Positions 41,591 to 50,448 of a stretch of DNA of 64,000 nt are shown piece after piece. Numbering within the stretch: the first letter of the stretch is position 1; the number at the start of each line of letters is the position of its first letter. This DNA comes from Rhodanobacter spathiphylli B39 (GTDB lineage: Bacteria > Pseudomonadota > Gammaproteobacteria > Xanthomonadales > Rhodanobacteraceae), in assembly GCF_000264295.1 (NCBI RefSeq), contig NZ_AJXT01000012.1, positions 62,001-126,000 on the forward strand. Direction: 5' to 3'. A program made the position numbers and the translations under genes. Below the pieces are notes generated by a model, which was given only the letters and a program-made list of their open reading frames with translations, ran no database searches and was not told where the DNA came from.

Positions 41591-42241
41591 ATGTTCCAGC
41601 GATTCGCCTGTTCCCGCGTCCTGATCCTGCTTGCCGGCCTGCTGCTGGCCACCGCCTGTACCGCGAAATCCGGCGCGGTGGACCCGTACACCGACGGCAC
41701 CGAGTACGTCACCCTGCCCGCCCCGCACCAGCGCTACAGCAGCGAGGGCAAGGTGGAGGTGGTCGAGGTGTTCTCGTATGGCTGCATCCATTGCGCCCAC
41801 TTCGCGCCGGTGGCCGACGCGCTGGCCAGACAGTTCCCCAAGGGCGTGGAGTTCAAGCTGGTGCCGGCGCCGTTCAGCGCGGAATGGGTGCCATTTGCCC
41901 GGGCGTTCTACGCAGCCAAGCAGCTGGGCGTGCTGGATCGCACGCACCTGGCCCTGTTCCAGGCCAAGTTCGAGCAGCACTACCCGATCAACTCGATGGA
42001 CGAGCTGGCCGATTTCTACGCACGCGCTGGCGTCGATCGCGCCGCGTTCATGCGGGCGGCCACGTCGACCCAGACCACCGACCAGATGAAGAGCGATCTC
42101 GCCCTGATCCAGAAGTGGCAGGTCGACGGCACGCCGACCATCGTGATCAACGGCAAGTACCGCGTCGCCGCGGTGCACTCCTACGACGAGATGGTCGCCG
42201 TCACGCAGTGGCTGGTGAAGCGCGAGCTGGCCGGCAAGTAG
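41591..42241 (+). CDS. Second DsbA-like thiol:disulfide interchange lipoprotein
   Basis: A 216-residue paralogue of the preceding protein with active site SYGCIHCAHF near residue 58 and cis-Pro DGTPTIVINGKY near 182. Lipoprotein signal ending LLATAC; no long linker. The CIHC dipeptide between the cysteines differs from CPAC in its neighbour, implying a different redox potential and possibly a different partner. ATG at 41591 chosen. Likely cotranscribed with the first copy. Confidence 0.9.
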   Translation: MFQRFACSRVLILLAGLLLATACTAKSGAVDPYTDGTEYVTLPAPHQRYSSEGKVEVVEVFSYGCIHCAHFAPVADALARQFPKGVEFKLVPAPFSAEWVPFARAFYAAKQLGVLDRTHLALFQAKFEQHYPINSMDELADFYARAGVDRAAFMRAATSTQTTDQMKSDLALIQKWQVDGTPTIVINGKYRVAAVHSYDEMVAVTQWLVKRELAGK

Positions 42242-42353
42242 TTGCCGCCCTTCCGGCGGCTGGCGTGGCGTTCACACCGGATGGATCATGCTCGCCGCCA
42301 GTTCGACGCATGAGCTCATGCGCCGGCTTTCCCTTTTCGCGTAGCGGCCCGCC

Positions 42354-43163
42354 ATGACTCGCGCCTCCGTTTCAACCGCCCCTGCCGAGCGTCACCTGCG
42401 CCTGCTGAGCTGCAACATCCTGGCCGGCGCCAGCGTGCAGCGCTATCGCCAGTACGTGACCCGCAGCCTCAGTGCGGTGCTGCCCGGACGCAGCAAGATG
42501 GACAACCTCGACCGGCTCGCCGAAGTGCTGGCGCAGTTCGACGTGGTCGGCCTGCAGGAAGCCGATGCAGGCAGCCTGCGTTCGGGCTTCCTCAACCAGA
42601 CCCGCTACCTCGCCGAAACCTCCGGCCTGCCGTTCTGGAGCCACCAGCCCAACCGGGCGATGGCCAGGCTGGCGCATTCGGCGAACGGTCTGATCAGCCG
42701 GCTCGAACCGCATTCGGTGACCGACTACCCGCTGCCCAGCCGTATCCCGGGCCGCGGCGCCCTGCTGGCCCAGTTCGGCGAAGGCGACAACGCGCTGGCG
42801 GTGATGGTCGCCCACCTGTCGCTGAGCGCGCAGGCGCGTGCCCGCCAGCTCGGCTTCATCGCCGAGTTGCTGCAGGATTTCCCTCATGCGGTGCTGATGG
42901 GCGATCTCAACGCCGAGCCCGGCAGCGCCGAGATGAAACAACTTTTCACCAAGTCCACGCTGCAGCCGCCAGCCCAGCCCACGCCCACCTTCCCCAGCTG
43001 GAAGCCGCGGCGGGCGCTGGATCACATCCTCACCTCGCCGGCGATCACGCTGGAGAAAACCTGGGCCTTGCCGCAGGCATTCTCCGATCACCTGCCGCTG
43101 GCGGCGGAGATCCGCCTGCCGGCGCACGTCGGCGGCAAGGCCTCGGCGAAGCGCAGTCGATGA
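42354..43163 (+). CDS. Endonuclease/exonuclease/phosphatase family protein
   Basis: A 269-residue EEP-superfamily metal-dependent phosphohydrolase. Signatures: LLSCNILAG at the start, GLQEADAG (metal-binding Glu), VAHLSL, LMGDLNAEPGS, and the terminal LDHILTSP...SDHLPLAAEIRLP with catalytic Asp-His. No signal peptide, so probably cytoplasmic. Substrate (DNA, phospholipid or inositol phosphate) cannot be told from sequence. Overlaps the following membrane-protein gene by 4 bases. Confidence 0.86.
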   Translation: MTRASVSTAPAERHLRLLSCNILAGASVQRYRQYVTRSLSAVLPGRSKMDNLDRLAEVLAQFDVVGLQEADAGSLRSGFLNQTRYLAETSGLPFWSHQPNRAMARLAHSANGLISRLEPHSVTDYPLPSRIPGRGALLAQFGEGDNALAVMVAHLSLSAQARARQLGFIAELLQDFPHAVLMGDLNAEPGSAEMKQLFTKSTLQPPAQPTPTFPSWKPRRALDHILTSPAITLEKTWALPQAFSDHLPLAAEIRLPAHVGGKASAKRSR

Positions 43164-43576
43164 CCTCGAACCGATGGCGACTGGCCTGGCCATGGCTGGC
43201 CCTGCTGCTGGTGGCGCTGCTCGGCGCGTGGTTGCGCTATGGCGTGGTCGAGCCCGGCTCGATGGCGCAGCAGTGCGGCGCCGGCCACGCGCCGTGGTGG
43301 TGCCCGTGGCGGCAGCGGCTGGTGCTGGGTTTCCTGCACAACGTGTATGGCATCGCGGCACTGATCGCGACCGCGTCGGCGTTGTTGTGGAAGCGCCGGT
43401 GGCTGGCCTGGCTGGCCGCCGCCCTGGGCATCGTGGCGCTGCAGCTGTACTGCTTCGAGAGCGGCGCGCTGGCTGCGCTGGTCGGTTGCCTACGCCTGCT
43501 CAGGTTGCAGGCGGACGGCCTGCCGCCACGCCGACCAGACCGGCGCGGCCAGCAGCAGGTTCATACCCAGCCATAA
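43160..43576 (+). CDS. Small membrane protein of unknown function
   Basis: A 138-residue protein with three hydrophobic helices (WPWLALLLVALLGAWL, LGFLHNVYGIAALIATASALL, LAWLAAALGIVALQLY) and conserved-looking cysteines in CGAGHAPWWCPWR. ATG overlaps the stop of the EEP gene (ATGA), which supports translation. The last 29 codons overlap the 3' end of the convergent GH17 gene; the natural C-terminus could be shorter in related species. No family recognised with certainty. Confidence 0.7.
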   Translation: MTSNRWRLAWPWLALLLVALLGAWLRYGVVEPGSMAQQCGAGHAPWWCPWRQRLVLGFLHNVYGIAALIATASALLWKRRWLAWLAAALGIVALQLYCFESGALAALVGCLRLLRLQADGLPPRRPDRRGQQQVHTQP

Positions 43577-45085
43577 CCACGCCACCGGAGTCAGCCCCGC
43601 CTCCTGCCACAGCACCGCCGCCGCCAGCAGTGGCAGCAGGCAGGCCAGGAAGCGCTCCTCCAGCAACGGCATCAGCGGCGCGCGACGATCGGACAGCCAG
43701 CCGAGCAGCGCGTAGCCGGCACAGGGCAACAGGAACAGGCCCAGCGGAAAATCCCGATAGCGCCCGTCGACCACCAGCAACAGGCCGTAGAAGGCCAGCG
43801 CGAACAACCAGCCCAGTCGCCACCACGGCCGCGGCAGCGGCGCCGCCGCCCCGCACAGGCGCGCGGCGATCCAGTGCGCCAGGCGCAGCGCGGCAAGCAG
43901 CGCCAGTGCGCACGCGCCCAGCGACACCGTCCACTCCCATGCGTCGCGACAGGCGTACCACATCTGGCGGAACTGCCAGGCCAGCGCGCCACCGCTGGCC
44001 GCGCCGGCCAGCATCAGGGCCAGCCAGCCACGCGCGCCGCGCCAGCGACGCCGCCACGCACCGACCAGCAGGAACACGCCGGCACCGGCCACGCCGGCCA
44101 GCCAGCCCGCCCACCAGTGCGGCTCTTCCACCACCGGCCCCTGCATCGCGAACTTCGGTCGTGCCTGCGCATCGAAGATGCCCCAGTAGCCGCCCACGGT
44201 GCCTTCCTGGGCGCGTTTCCACGGCTGGTCGAACGCTTCGATCACGTTGTACGGCATGTGTACGGTGGCCGCGTAGCGCAGGAACTCGCGCAGGTAGCGG
44301 GCCTCGTTGACCACGCTGGCGCTGGCCGCCTGGCGCGGGCGGCCCGCGCTGGGCCAGCCGGTCTCGCCGATCATCACGGCGCGGCCGGGAAACGCCTGCT
44401 GCACCTTCGCGTAGACGTCGGCCACGTGCCGCACCGCCCGCTCGGGTGACACCGGCTGGTCTTCCCAGTACGGCAGGATGTGGATGGTCAGGTAGTCGAC
44501 CGAGCCGGCCAGCTCGGGATGGCGCAGCCAGAACTCCCACACGTCGGCATAGGTCACCGGCACCGTGACCGCCTGGCGCACCTGTTTCAGATAGACGGCC
44601 AACTGGCTGACCGGCAGATCGCCACGCAACAGCACCTCGTTGCCCACGATCACCCCGCGCAGCACCTGCGGATACCTGTTTGCGGTGGCGATGCCCAGTC
44701 GCACCTGTTCGGCGTTCGCCTTCGCGTCGCCGCCCAGCCAGATGCCCATCAGCACCTTCATGCCATGGCGTTCGGCGATCGCCGGCACTTCGCTCAGGCC
44801 CTGCCCTTGCGAATACGTGCGCACGCAATCGAAGCGTTGCGACAACGCGGCAAGATCGGCATCGATGCGCTCGGCGCTGATGTGCGCCGTCGGGTCCAGT
44901 GGCGTCTCGCCAGCACGACGAAACGGCGCATACGACACGCAGGCGATGCGCGCCGACGGCGCATCCGGCAAGGCCACGGGTCGACCGATCGCCCACCACC
45001 ACCATGCGGCGGCCAGTGCCATCACCACCAGCGCGAGCCATGCCGGCCAGACGCGACGGAAAACAGGCGAAGCAGCTGGCGACAT
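43490..45085 (-). CDS. GH17-family beta-glucan synthase/glucanosyl membrane protein
   Basis: A 531-residue protein. One N-terminal helix (residues about 13-32) is followed by a periplasmic GH17 barrel (about 45-330) with both catalytic glutamates visible, VGNEVLLRG near residue 148 and GETGWPSAG near 240, then about six C-terminal helices. Similar proteins (NdvC-type) remodel or branch beta-1,3/1,6-glucans, including cyclic or osmoregulated periplasmic glucans. ATG at 45085 chosen; the longer frame to 45382 runs through palindromic repeats and is not credible. Monocistronic; tail-to-tail overlap of 87 bases with the gene before. Confidence 0.82.
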   Translation of the reverse strand: MSPAASPVFRRVWPAWLALVVMALAAAWWWWAIGRPVALPDAPSARIACVSYAPFRRAGETPLDPTAHISAERIDADLAALSQRFDCVRTYSQGQGLSEVPAIAERHGMKVLMGIWLGGDAKANAEQVRLGIATANRYPQVLRGVIVGNEVLLRGDLPVSQLAVYLKQVRQAVTVPVTYADVWEFWLRHPELAGSVDYLTIHILPYWEDQPVSPERAVRHVADVYAKVQQAFPGRAVMIGETGWPSAGRPRQAASASVVNEARYLREFLRYAATVHMPYNVIEAFDQPWKRAQEGTVGGYWGIFDAQARPKFAMQGPVVEEPHWWAGWLAGVAGAGVFLLVGAWRRRWRGARGWLALMLAGAASGGALAWQFRQMWYACRDAWEWTVSLGACALALLAALRLAHWIAARLCGAAAPLPRPWWRLGWLFALAFYGLLLVVDGRYRDFPLGLFLLPCAGYALLGWLSDRRAPLMPLLEERFLACLLPLLAAAVLWQEAGLTPVAWLWLGMNLLLAAPVWSAWRQAVRLQPEQA

Positions 45086-45156
45086 GCCGATCCCGGTAAA
45101 GGCGTGGAGGAAGCGCGACAGCTTAAGGGAACGCTGATCAAGTATCACCACCGTCA

Positions 45157-45253
45157 CCCACCCTCTCTGTTCGCAGACCACAGGGCCGTCGCCTCGACAG
45201 ACTGGCCGTCTGTCGAGGCGACGGACCGAAGGTATGCGGACAGAGAGGGTGGG
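45157..45253. repeat. Nested palindromic element A
   Basis: Outer arms CCCACCCTCTCTGTTCGCA (45157-45175) and TGCGGACAGAGAGGGTGGG (45235-45253) pair over 19 bases with one G-T. Inside is a perfect 17-bp stem, CCGTCGCCTCGACAGAC (45186-45202) with GTCTGTCGAGGCGACGG (45208-45224), and a TGGCC loop. It lies in the gap upstream of the divergent GH17 and slt genes. Confidence 0.88.
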
Positions 45254-45283
45254 CCTCAACTTCTTGAATTTGAAATGATGAGG

Positions 45284-45381
45284 TGATGACTGGAAGGCCT
45301 CCAGCCGATGCCGCGCAGCTTGGCAAGACGGCCAGTCTTGCCGGCGCCACGCAACATCACCTGCGAGCCTTCCAGTCATCA
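45284..45381. repeat. Nested palindromic element B
   Basis: Outer arms TGATGACTGGAAGGC (45284-45298) and GCCTTCCAGTCATCA (45367-45381) pair perfectly over 15 bp. The inner stem is GGCAAGAC (45322-45329) with GTCTTGCC (45335-45342) and loop GGCCA. Its apex AGACGGCCAGTCT is the reverse complement of the apex of element A, so the two are related and inverted, 30 bases apart. Confidence 0.85.
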
Positions 45382-45500
45382 TGACGGCGGCGATACTTGG
45401 TCAGCGTTGCCTTAACAGGGCCCACCACGCACTCACCGGATGGCGACAAGTCGAAACGGGCCATCCACTACACTGGCTGCGATCCACCGCAGGAGTTGTC

Positions 45501-47546
45501 ATGTTTTCTTTCGCTTCGTCGCGGCGCGTGCCGCTGGCCTGGCTGGCGCTGGCCGGCGCCTGGCTGCTCACCGGCTCGACCGCACTGGCCGCCACGCCCG
45601 ATGCCGCGCAGCGCGTCGCCTTCAAGCAGGCGTATGCCGTCGCCCAGCAGGGCGGCGACGGCTGGCGCCAGCTTGCCGGCAACCTGCACGACTATCCCTT
45701 GTATCCCTACCTGGCTGCGGCGGCGCTGCAACACGACATCCAGCAGGTCGACCGCGCCACGGTGGAAGCCTATCTCGCGCAGTATCCGGACTGGATACCC
45801 GCGGCCGACCTGCGCCGCGCGTTCCTGCTGGAGCTGGCGCGCCGGCAGGACTGGAGCGGCTTTCTTGCGCTGTACCAGCCCGGCCTCGGCGACACGCTCA
45901 GCTGCGACGCGCTGCAGGCGAAACTCGCCGGCGGCGGCAAGCTGGATTTCCAGCGCGACCTGGCCGAACTGTGGACCCGCGCCAACCTGCCCGGCGCCTG
46001 CGATCCGGTGCTCGACGCCGCGCACGACCAGGGCCTGCTCACCGACGCACGGCTGTGGACACGGATCGATCGCGCGGCCGACGCCGGCCAGGCCGGCACC
46101 ATCGCCAGCCTGGCCAGCTGGCTGCCTGCCAGCGAACAGCCCGCTGCGCAGCAACTGGCCACCGCGCTGCGTGATCCGGCTGCCGCAATCGCTGACGCGA
46201 CGAACTGGCCCGACGGTACGCGCCAGCGCCACGCCGTCACGCTGGCGCTGACCCGGCTGGCCCGACGCCAGAGCGACAGCGCCGACGCCGCGTGGCAGCA
46301 GCTGCAATCGCGCTTCACGCTGAGCGAGGCCCAGCGCAACCGCATCCTGCAGACCCTGGCGCTGTTCCGCGCCACCGACTTCGACGACGATGCCCTGGCC
46401 CGGCTGATCGCGCTGCCCGCCGCCGCGCAGACCGACAGCACCCGCGAATGGCGCGTGCGCGTGGCGCTGGCCCGGCAGGACTGGAGCGCGGCGCTGGCGG
46501 GCATCGACGCGATGCCTGCCAGCCAGCAGCAGGATGGCGAATGGCAATACTTCCGCGGCCGCGCGCTGGCCGCGCTGGGCCGCGCCGACGAAGCCCGGCG
46601 GCAGTTCGCCGAGCAGGCCGACCAGCCGACCTTCTTCGGCTTCATGTCGGCGGACCGGCTCGACCAGCCGTACGCGATCTGCCCGCTGACCCTGGCCGAC
46701 GACCCGCAGCGCGAACAGCAGCTGCTGGCGATGCCGGGGCTGGTGCGCGCGTTCGAGCTGTACGCGGTGGACCTGCCGAAACTGGCCCGGCGCGAATGGA
46801 CACGCGCCCTGCAGGGCAGCGACGTGGCCACGCAGAGGATCGCCGCCGACATGGCCAACCGCCGCGGCTGGTACGACCGCGCCGTATTCACCCTGAGCAG
46901 CGGCGATGCCCTGCGCCTGTATGACCTGCGCTTCCCGCTGGCCAGCCAGGACGGCCTGGTGCCGCAGGCCGAGCAGGCCGGCATCGAACCGGCCTGGGCC
47001 TACGGCATCCTGCGGGCGGAAAGCGCATGGATGAGCGACGCGCATTCCGGCGCCGATGCACGCGGCCTGATGCAGTTGCTGCCGGAGACCGCGGCGCGGG
47101 TGGCCAGTCGCAACGGACTGGACTGGGCCGGCGGCGACAGCCTGTACGACCCGGCCACCAACATCGCGCTGGGCACGCGCTACCTGGCGCAGATGGCGGC
47201 TCGCTTCAACGGCTCGCCGTGGCTGGCCAGCACCGCCTACAACGCCGGCCCGAACAAGGTCGACCAGTGGCTGGCCGCCCGCGGTACCCTGCCCACCGAC
47301 CTGTTCGTGGCCAGCATTCCGTACAAGGAAACCCGCGAATACGTGGCCCGCGTAATGGCCTTCAGCGTGATCTACGACTGGCGTCTGGACGGCCATTCGG
47401 TGGTGCCGCTGGCCACCCGCATGGATGCGATCGGCCAACCGTACAGCCTGCCCGGCAATGGCACGCCACGCCGCAAAGTAAGCTGCCCGGCGCCGACTAC
47501 CACGCCGACAACGGCACCGGCCGGCGCCGCCAGCGTTTCTCGCTGA
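45501..47546 (+). CDS. slt: Soluble lytic murein transglycosylase
   Basis: A 681-residue periplasmic enzyme of the Slt70 type that cleaves peptidoglycan to 1,6-anhydromuropeptides. Signal peptide (ending STALA), a long alpha-superhelical U/L domain (residues about 35-480) and a C-terminal SLT domain: catalytic Glu in ILRAESAWMSDAHSGADARG near residue 505, then LMQLLPETA and YNAGPNKVDQWL. The C-terminus has a Pro/Thr/Ala tail. ATG at 45501 follows AGGAG. Upstream are palindromic elements A and B. Confidence 0.93.
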   Translation: MFSFASSRRVPLAWLALAGAWLLTGSTALAATPDAAQRVAFKQAYAVAQQGGDGWRQLAGNLHDYPLYPYLAAAALQHDIQQVDRATVEAYLAQYPDWIPAADLRRAFLLELARRQDWSGFLALYQPGLGDTLSCDALQAKLAGGGKLDFQRDLAELWTRANLPGACDPVLDAAHDQGLLTDARLWTRIDRAADAGQAGTIASLASWLPASEQPAAQQLATALRDPAAAIADATNWPDGTRQRHAVTLALTRLARRQSDSADAAWQQLQSRFTLSEAQRNRILQTLALFRATDFDDDALARLIALPAAAQTDSTREWRVRVALARQDWSAALAGIDAMPASQQQDGEWQYFRGRALAALGRADEARRQFAEQADQPTFFGFMSADRLDQPYAICPLTLADDPQREQQLLAMPGLVRAFELYAVDLPKLARREWTRALQGSDVATQRIAADMANRRGWYDRAVFTLSSGDALRLYDLRFPLASQDGLVPQAEQAGIEPAWAYGILRAESAWMSDAHSGADARGLMQLLPETAARVASRNGLDWAGGDSLYDPATNIALGTRYLAQMAARFNGSPWLASTAYNAGPNKVDQWLAARGTLPTDLFVASIPYKETREYVARVMAFSVIYDWRLDGHSVVPLATRMDAIGQPYSLPGNGTPRRKVSCPAPTTTPTTAPAGAASVSR

Positions 47547-47583
47547 CCGATCTCCACACCTGTTCAAGCAAGGAACGCCGCCC

Positions 47584-48522
47584 ATGGCCGCACAGCAACT
47601 CGTCATCCTCGGCGGCACCGGTTTCGTCGGCCAGCAGCTGGTCCCGCGACTGGCTGCCGACGGCCATCGCATCGTGCTGCTCAGCCGTGATCGCGAGCGG
47701 CACCGCGCACTCGCCGTGCTGCCGGGCGTGAGCGTCCGCAACGCCGACATCTACGATGACGCCGTGCTGCGTCGCCAACTGGCAGGGGCCGATGCAGCCA
47801 TCAACCTGGTCGGCATACTCAACCAGGGTGGTCGGCACAGCTTTCAGCGCACCCACGTCGAGCTGACCCGACGGCTGATCGCCGCCTGCCACGACAGCGG
47901 CGTCGGACGCCTGCACCAGATGAGTTCGCTGAAGGCCGGCCAAGGCCTGTCGCAATACCTGAAGACGCGCGGCGAAGCCGAGGCCCTGGTCAGGACGTCC
48001 GCGCTGGACTGGACGATCTACCAGCCCAGCGTGATCTTCGGCCGCGGTGACGGACTGGTCAGCCGCTTCGCCGCGCTGCTGCGAAACATGCCGGCGCTGC
48101 CGCTGGCACGGGCGCAGTCGCGCCTGGCGCCGACCTGGGTCGGTGACGTGGCGGAGGCGATCGCCCGTTGCGTGAACCACGAGCGCCTGGGCCGGCAGTG
48201 CAGCTTCGAGCTGTATGGCCCCGACGTGCTCAGCCTGGGCGAGATCGTGCGCTGCATCCGCGACGCCGCGGGCCTGCACACGCCGATCATCGCCCTGCCC
48301 GACAGCCTCGGTCAGTTGCAGGCGCAGTTCGCCGAACTGTTGCCGGGAAAGCCGTTCTCGCTGGACAACTTCCGTTCGCTGCGCACCGATTCGGTGGGCA
48401 AGGTGGATGGCTACGCCATTCTCGGCATCACGCCCCAGCCGCTGGCACCATGGCTGCCGGTGTTGCTGGGCGAACCGGCGCGGCAACGCCGGCTGGCCGC
48501 GGCGCGTTCGCTGCGGCGCTGA
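47584..48522 (+). CDS. NDUFA9-like complex I accessory / NAD(P)-binding SDR protein
   Basis: A 312-residue extended-SDR protein with Rossmann motif ILGGTGFVGQQLV at residues 9-21 and the atypical active-site region of the NDUFA9 subgroup (MSSLKAGQGLSQYLKTRGEAEALV; Tyr and Lys spaced as in SDRs). Bacterial members are thought to assist complex I or quinone metabolism; the reaction is not established. Starts 37 bases after slt, same strand, possibly cotranscribed. Its stop codon is the first triplet of repeat copy 3. Confidence 0.85.
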   Translation: MAAQQLVILGGTGFVGQQLVPRLAADGHRIVLLSRDRERHRALAVLPGVSVRNADIYDDAVLRRQLAGADAAINLVGILNQGGRHSFQRTHVELTRRLIAACHDSGVGRLHQMSSLKAGQGLSQYLKTRGEAEALVRTSALDWTIYQPSVIFGRGDGLVSRFAALLRNMPALPLARAQSRLAPTWVGDVAEAIARCVNHERLGRQCSFELYGPDVLSLGEIVRCIRDAAGLHTPIIALPDSLGQLQAQFAELLPGKPFSLDNFRSLRTDSVGKVDGYAILGITPQPLAPWLPVLLGEPARQRRLAAARSLRR

Positions 48523-48652
48523 GGGATGTTCGACTTCCCGGCTCGGCCAGGCATGGTCGACCGCGATGCGGTCACTGGCTGATTCGCGTGAGCGCTTTCG
48601 GACAGGTGCCGGACGCGCGATGGGAAGGAGAGCGCAGGACGTGGTTTTCTTC
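48520..48652 (+). repeat. Five-hairpin intergenic repeat, copy 3 (decayed)
   Basis: Alignable to copies 1 and 2 (TCGGCCAGGCAT, TGATTCGCGTGAGCG, ACGTGGTTTTCTTCACAGG) and again beginning on the TGA of the upstream gene, but several stems are broken. The left arm of the last hairpin has diverged and the third stem is largely lost. Located between convergent genes. Confidence 0.75.
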
Positions 48653-48682
48653 ACAGGCCCTGAAAATCCGCCGCTCCCAGAT

Positions 48683-50278
48683 TCACGCCAGGCCCAGCAA
48701 CACCCGCAACCGATCCAGCTTGCCGCCGTAGCGTGGCGCCCGTGGTTCCTGCCAGCGCAATGGCTCGCGCAACCGCGCGGTGTTGCCGGCCGCGCCCTGG
48801 CGCCGGTTGGCACGGACGTCCAGGCAGGCCTGGTCCTCATCGAGTCCGAGGAAGTTCAGCAGGCGATGCAGCTGCAGCGGCGGATCGGCCAGCAGCGACT
48901 CGTGCTGATGCACGAACACGCGCCCGCGATACAGCTGCTGCCAGTGCGCGCAGAGTCCGTCGCAGTCGCGCCAGAAACTCGCCAGCTCGTCGAGGTCGTA
49001 GCTGAACTCGTGGTGGACTGCGAACAACTGCCGATAACAGCTCAGGCAGTTCTCCAGCGGATCGCGGCGGCAATCCACCAGGCGCGCGCCGGGCAACATG
49101 GCCATCGCCGCGCCCATCAGGTGCCAGTCCTGGTCGCTCTGGTCGATGAAACAGCGCTTGCCGTCCTGCGCGCGCACGGCACGCGCCAGATAGTCGCGGC
49201 CAAGCCGTGCCCAGTCCGCCGGCGTCGCCTCGATGGTCCATTGGGGAAATTCCCGCTGCCGCCGCCCCGATTCCTCCTCGATCACGGCGCGCAAATGCTG
49301 CGGCCGCTCGTTGGCGTCCACCTGGGCATGACCGGCAAGCACGCGCCGCAGCAGGCCGCCGCCCGAACGTGGCAGCCCCATGAGAAAGACCACCTGCTCG
49401 CCCAGCTGCGGATCCTCGACCTCGCCCGGCGGCCGGGCGAAGGCCGCGCGGATGCGCGCGATCCGCGCGGACACCACCGCCGCATTCCAGTTCACCAGCT
49501 TGCGCTTCTGCCCGTTGGCCTTGCGCAGCACGCGAAACGCGGCATGGTAGTCGCCCTGATCCTCCAGGCAGCGAACCAGCGCGAAGCCCAGCATCACGCG
49601 CGCCTGTGGCGACGTGCCGGGACGTTGCATCGCCTGCTGCAGGCGGGCCAGGTCATCCTTCGAAAACGGTTCGACCTGCAACCGGGCCAGGCCGAGCCAC
49701 GCCTCGGCGTGATCCGGCTCATGCCGCAAGGCCTCGCGATAATTGGTGCATGCGGCGGCCACCGCACCCAGACTGGCCTGGGCCTCGGCCAGCAGGCTGC
49801 GCATCACCGGATCTTCGGGGGCCAGGTCCACCGCCCGATGCAGCGCCGTGATCGCACCGGCCGTGCGCCCCTGCTGCTGGAAGGCACGGCCCAGACTGAA
49901 CCAGGCCGGGGGAAAGTCGGGAGCCAGTTCGCAGGCGCGGCGCAGGGAAGAAAACGCGGTGGCAAACTCGCCCGCGCTGTACAGCGACATGCCCAGGTTC
50001 ATGTGCAGCAACGCGTTGTCCGGAGCCGTGACCAGCGCCCGGCGCAGGATCGCCACCGCCCCGGCATGGTCGCCACGGATATGCGCCACCAGCCCCTGCA
50101 GGCGCTGCGCCTCGACAAAATCCGGCGCCATCGCCAGCACGTCGGCCAGCGCCGCGCCGGCGGCGTCCAGCTCGCGACGCGCCATCGCCACCGTGGCCTC
50201 GTCGTAGCGCTGGCGCGCCGCCGCCGGCAGGCCGGCGGTGCGGCCGAGCAGCAGCGGATGAACCTGCATTGCCACCAT
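48683..50278 (-). CDS. TPR-sulfotransferase family protein with altered P-loop
   Basis: A 531-residue protein of the same architecture as the gene at 5848: TPR repeats over residues about 20-200 ([40 protein letters not shown]), then a sulfotransferase-like domain. The P-loop reads [17 protein letters not shown] near residue 296, where functional PAPS enzymes have SGTT or TGTT; the usual Thr pair that contacts the phosphosulfate is replaced by Gly-Gly. The second motif [17 protein letters not shown] is kept. Activity may be altered or lost. Starts at 50278 or, nine bases later, at 50269. Confidence 0.84.
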   Translation of the reverse strand: MVAMQVHPLLLGRTAGLPAAARQRYDEATVAMARRELDAAGAALADVLAMAPDFVEAQRLQGLVAHIRGDHAGAVAILRRALVTAPDNALLHMNLGMSLYSAGEFATAFSSLRRACELAPDFPPAWFSLGRAFQQQGRTAGAITALHRAVDLAPEDPVMRSLLAEAQASLGAVAAACTNYREALRHEPDHAEAWLGLARLQVEPFSKDDLARLQQAMQRPGTSPQARVMLGFALVRCLEDQGDYHAAFRVLRKANGQKRKLVNWNAAVVSARIARIRAAFARPPGEVEDPQLGEQVVFLMGLPRSGGGLLRRVLAGHAQVDANERPQHLRAVIEEESGRRQREFPQWTIEATPADWARLGRDYLARAVRAQDGKRCFIDQSDQDWHLMGAAMAMLPGARLVDCRRDPLENCLSCYRQLFAVHHEFSYDLDELASFWRDCDGLCAHWQQLYRGRVFVHQHESLLADPPLQLHRLLNFLGLDEDQACLDVRANRRQGAAGNTARLREPLRWQEPRAPRYGGKLDRLRVLLGLA

Positions 50279-50448
50279 CTTGCGTTTCCCGGATTACCCC
50301 ATGCAGCCAGCTTAAGCGAGGGGGGCCGCATCTGGAAGCAATGATCCGGACGGGCCATCCGCTGCGTACCTTCGTTTCCGGCATTCGCGGAAGACTTCAC
50401 GCCCCGACGATTCTCCGTCGCGACAGGAGCCCGTGGCATCATCCCCCC

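Noticed and set aside
43490-45382. Extending the GH17 gene to the start codon at 45382 (630 residues)
   Set aside because: The extra 99 codons read through palindromic elements A and B and have no protein-like character; ATG at 45085 begins the membrane anchor.
26497-48652. CRISPR array or tandem repeat from the repeated intergenic motifs
   Set aside because: The three copies are about 5.5 and 16.5 kb apart, imperfect and intergenic; no short repeats with unique spacers are seen anywhere.
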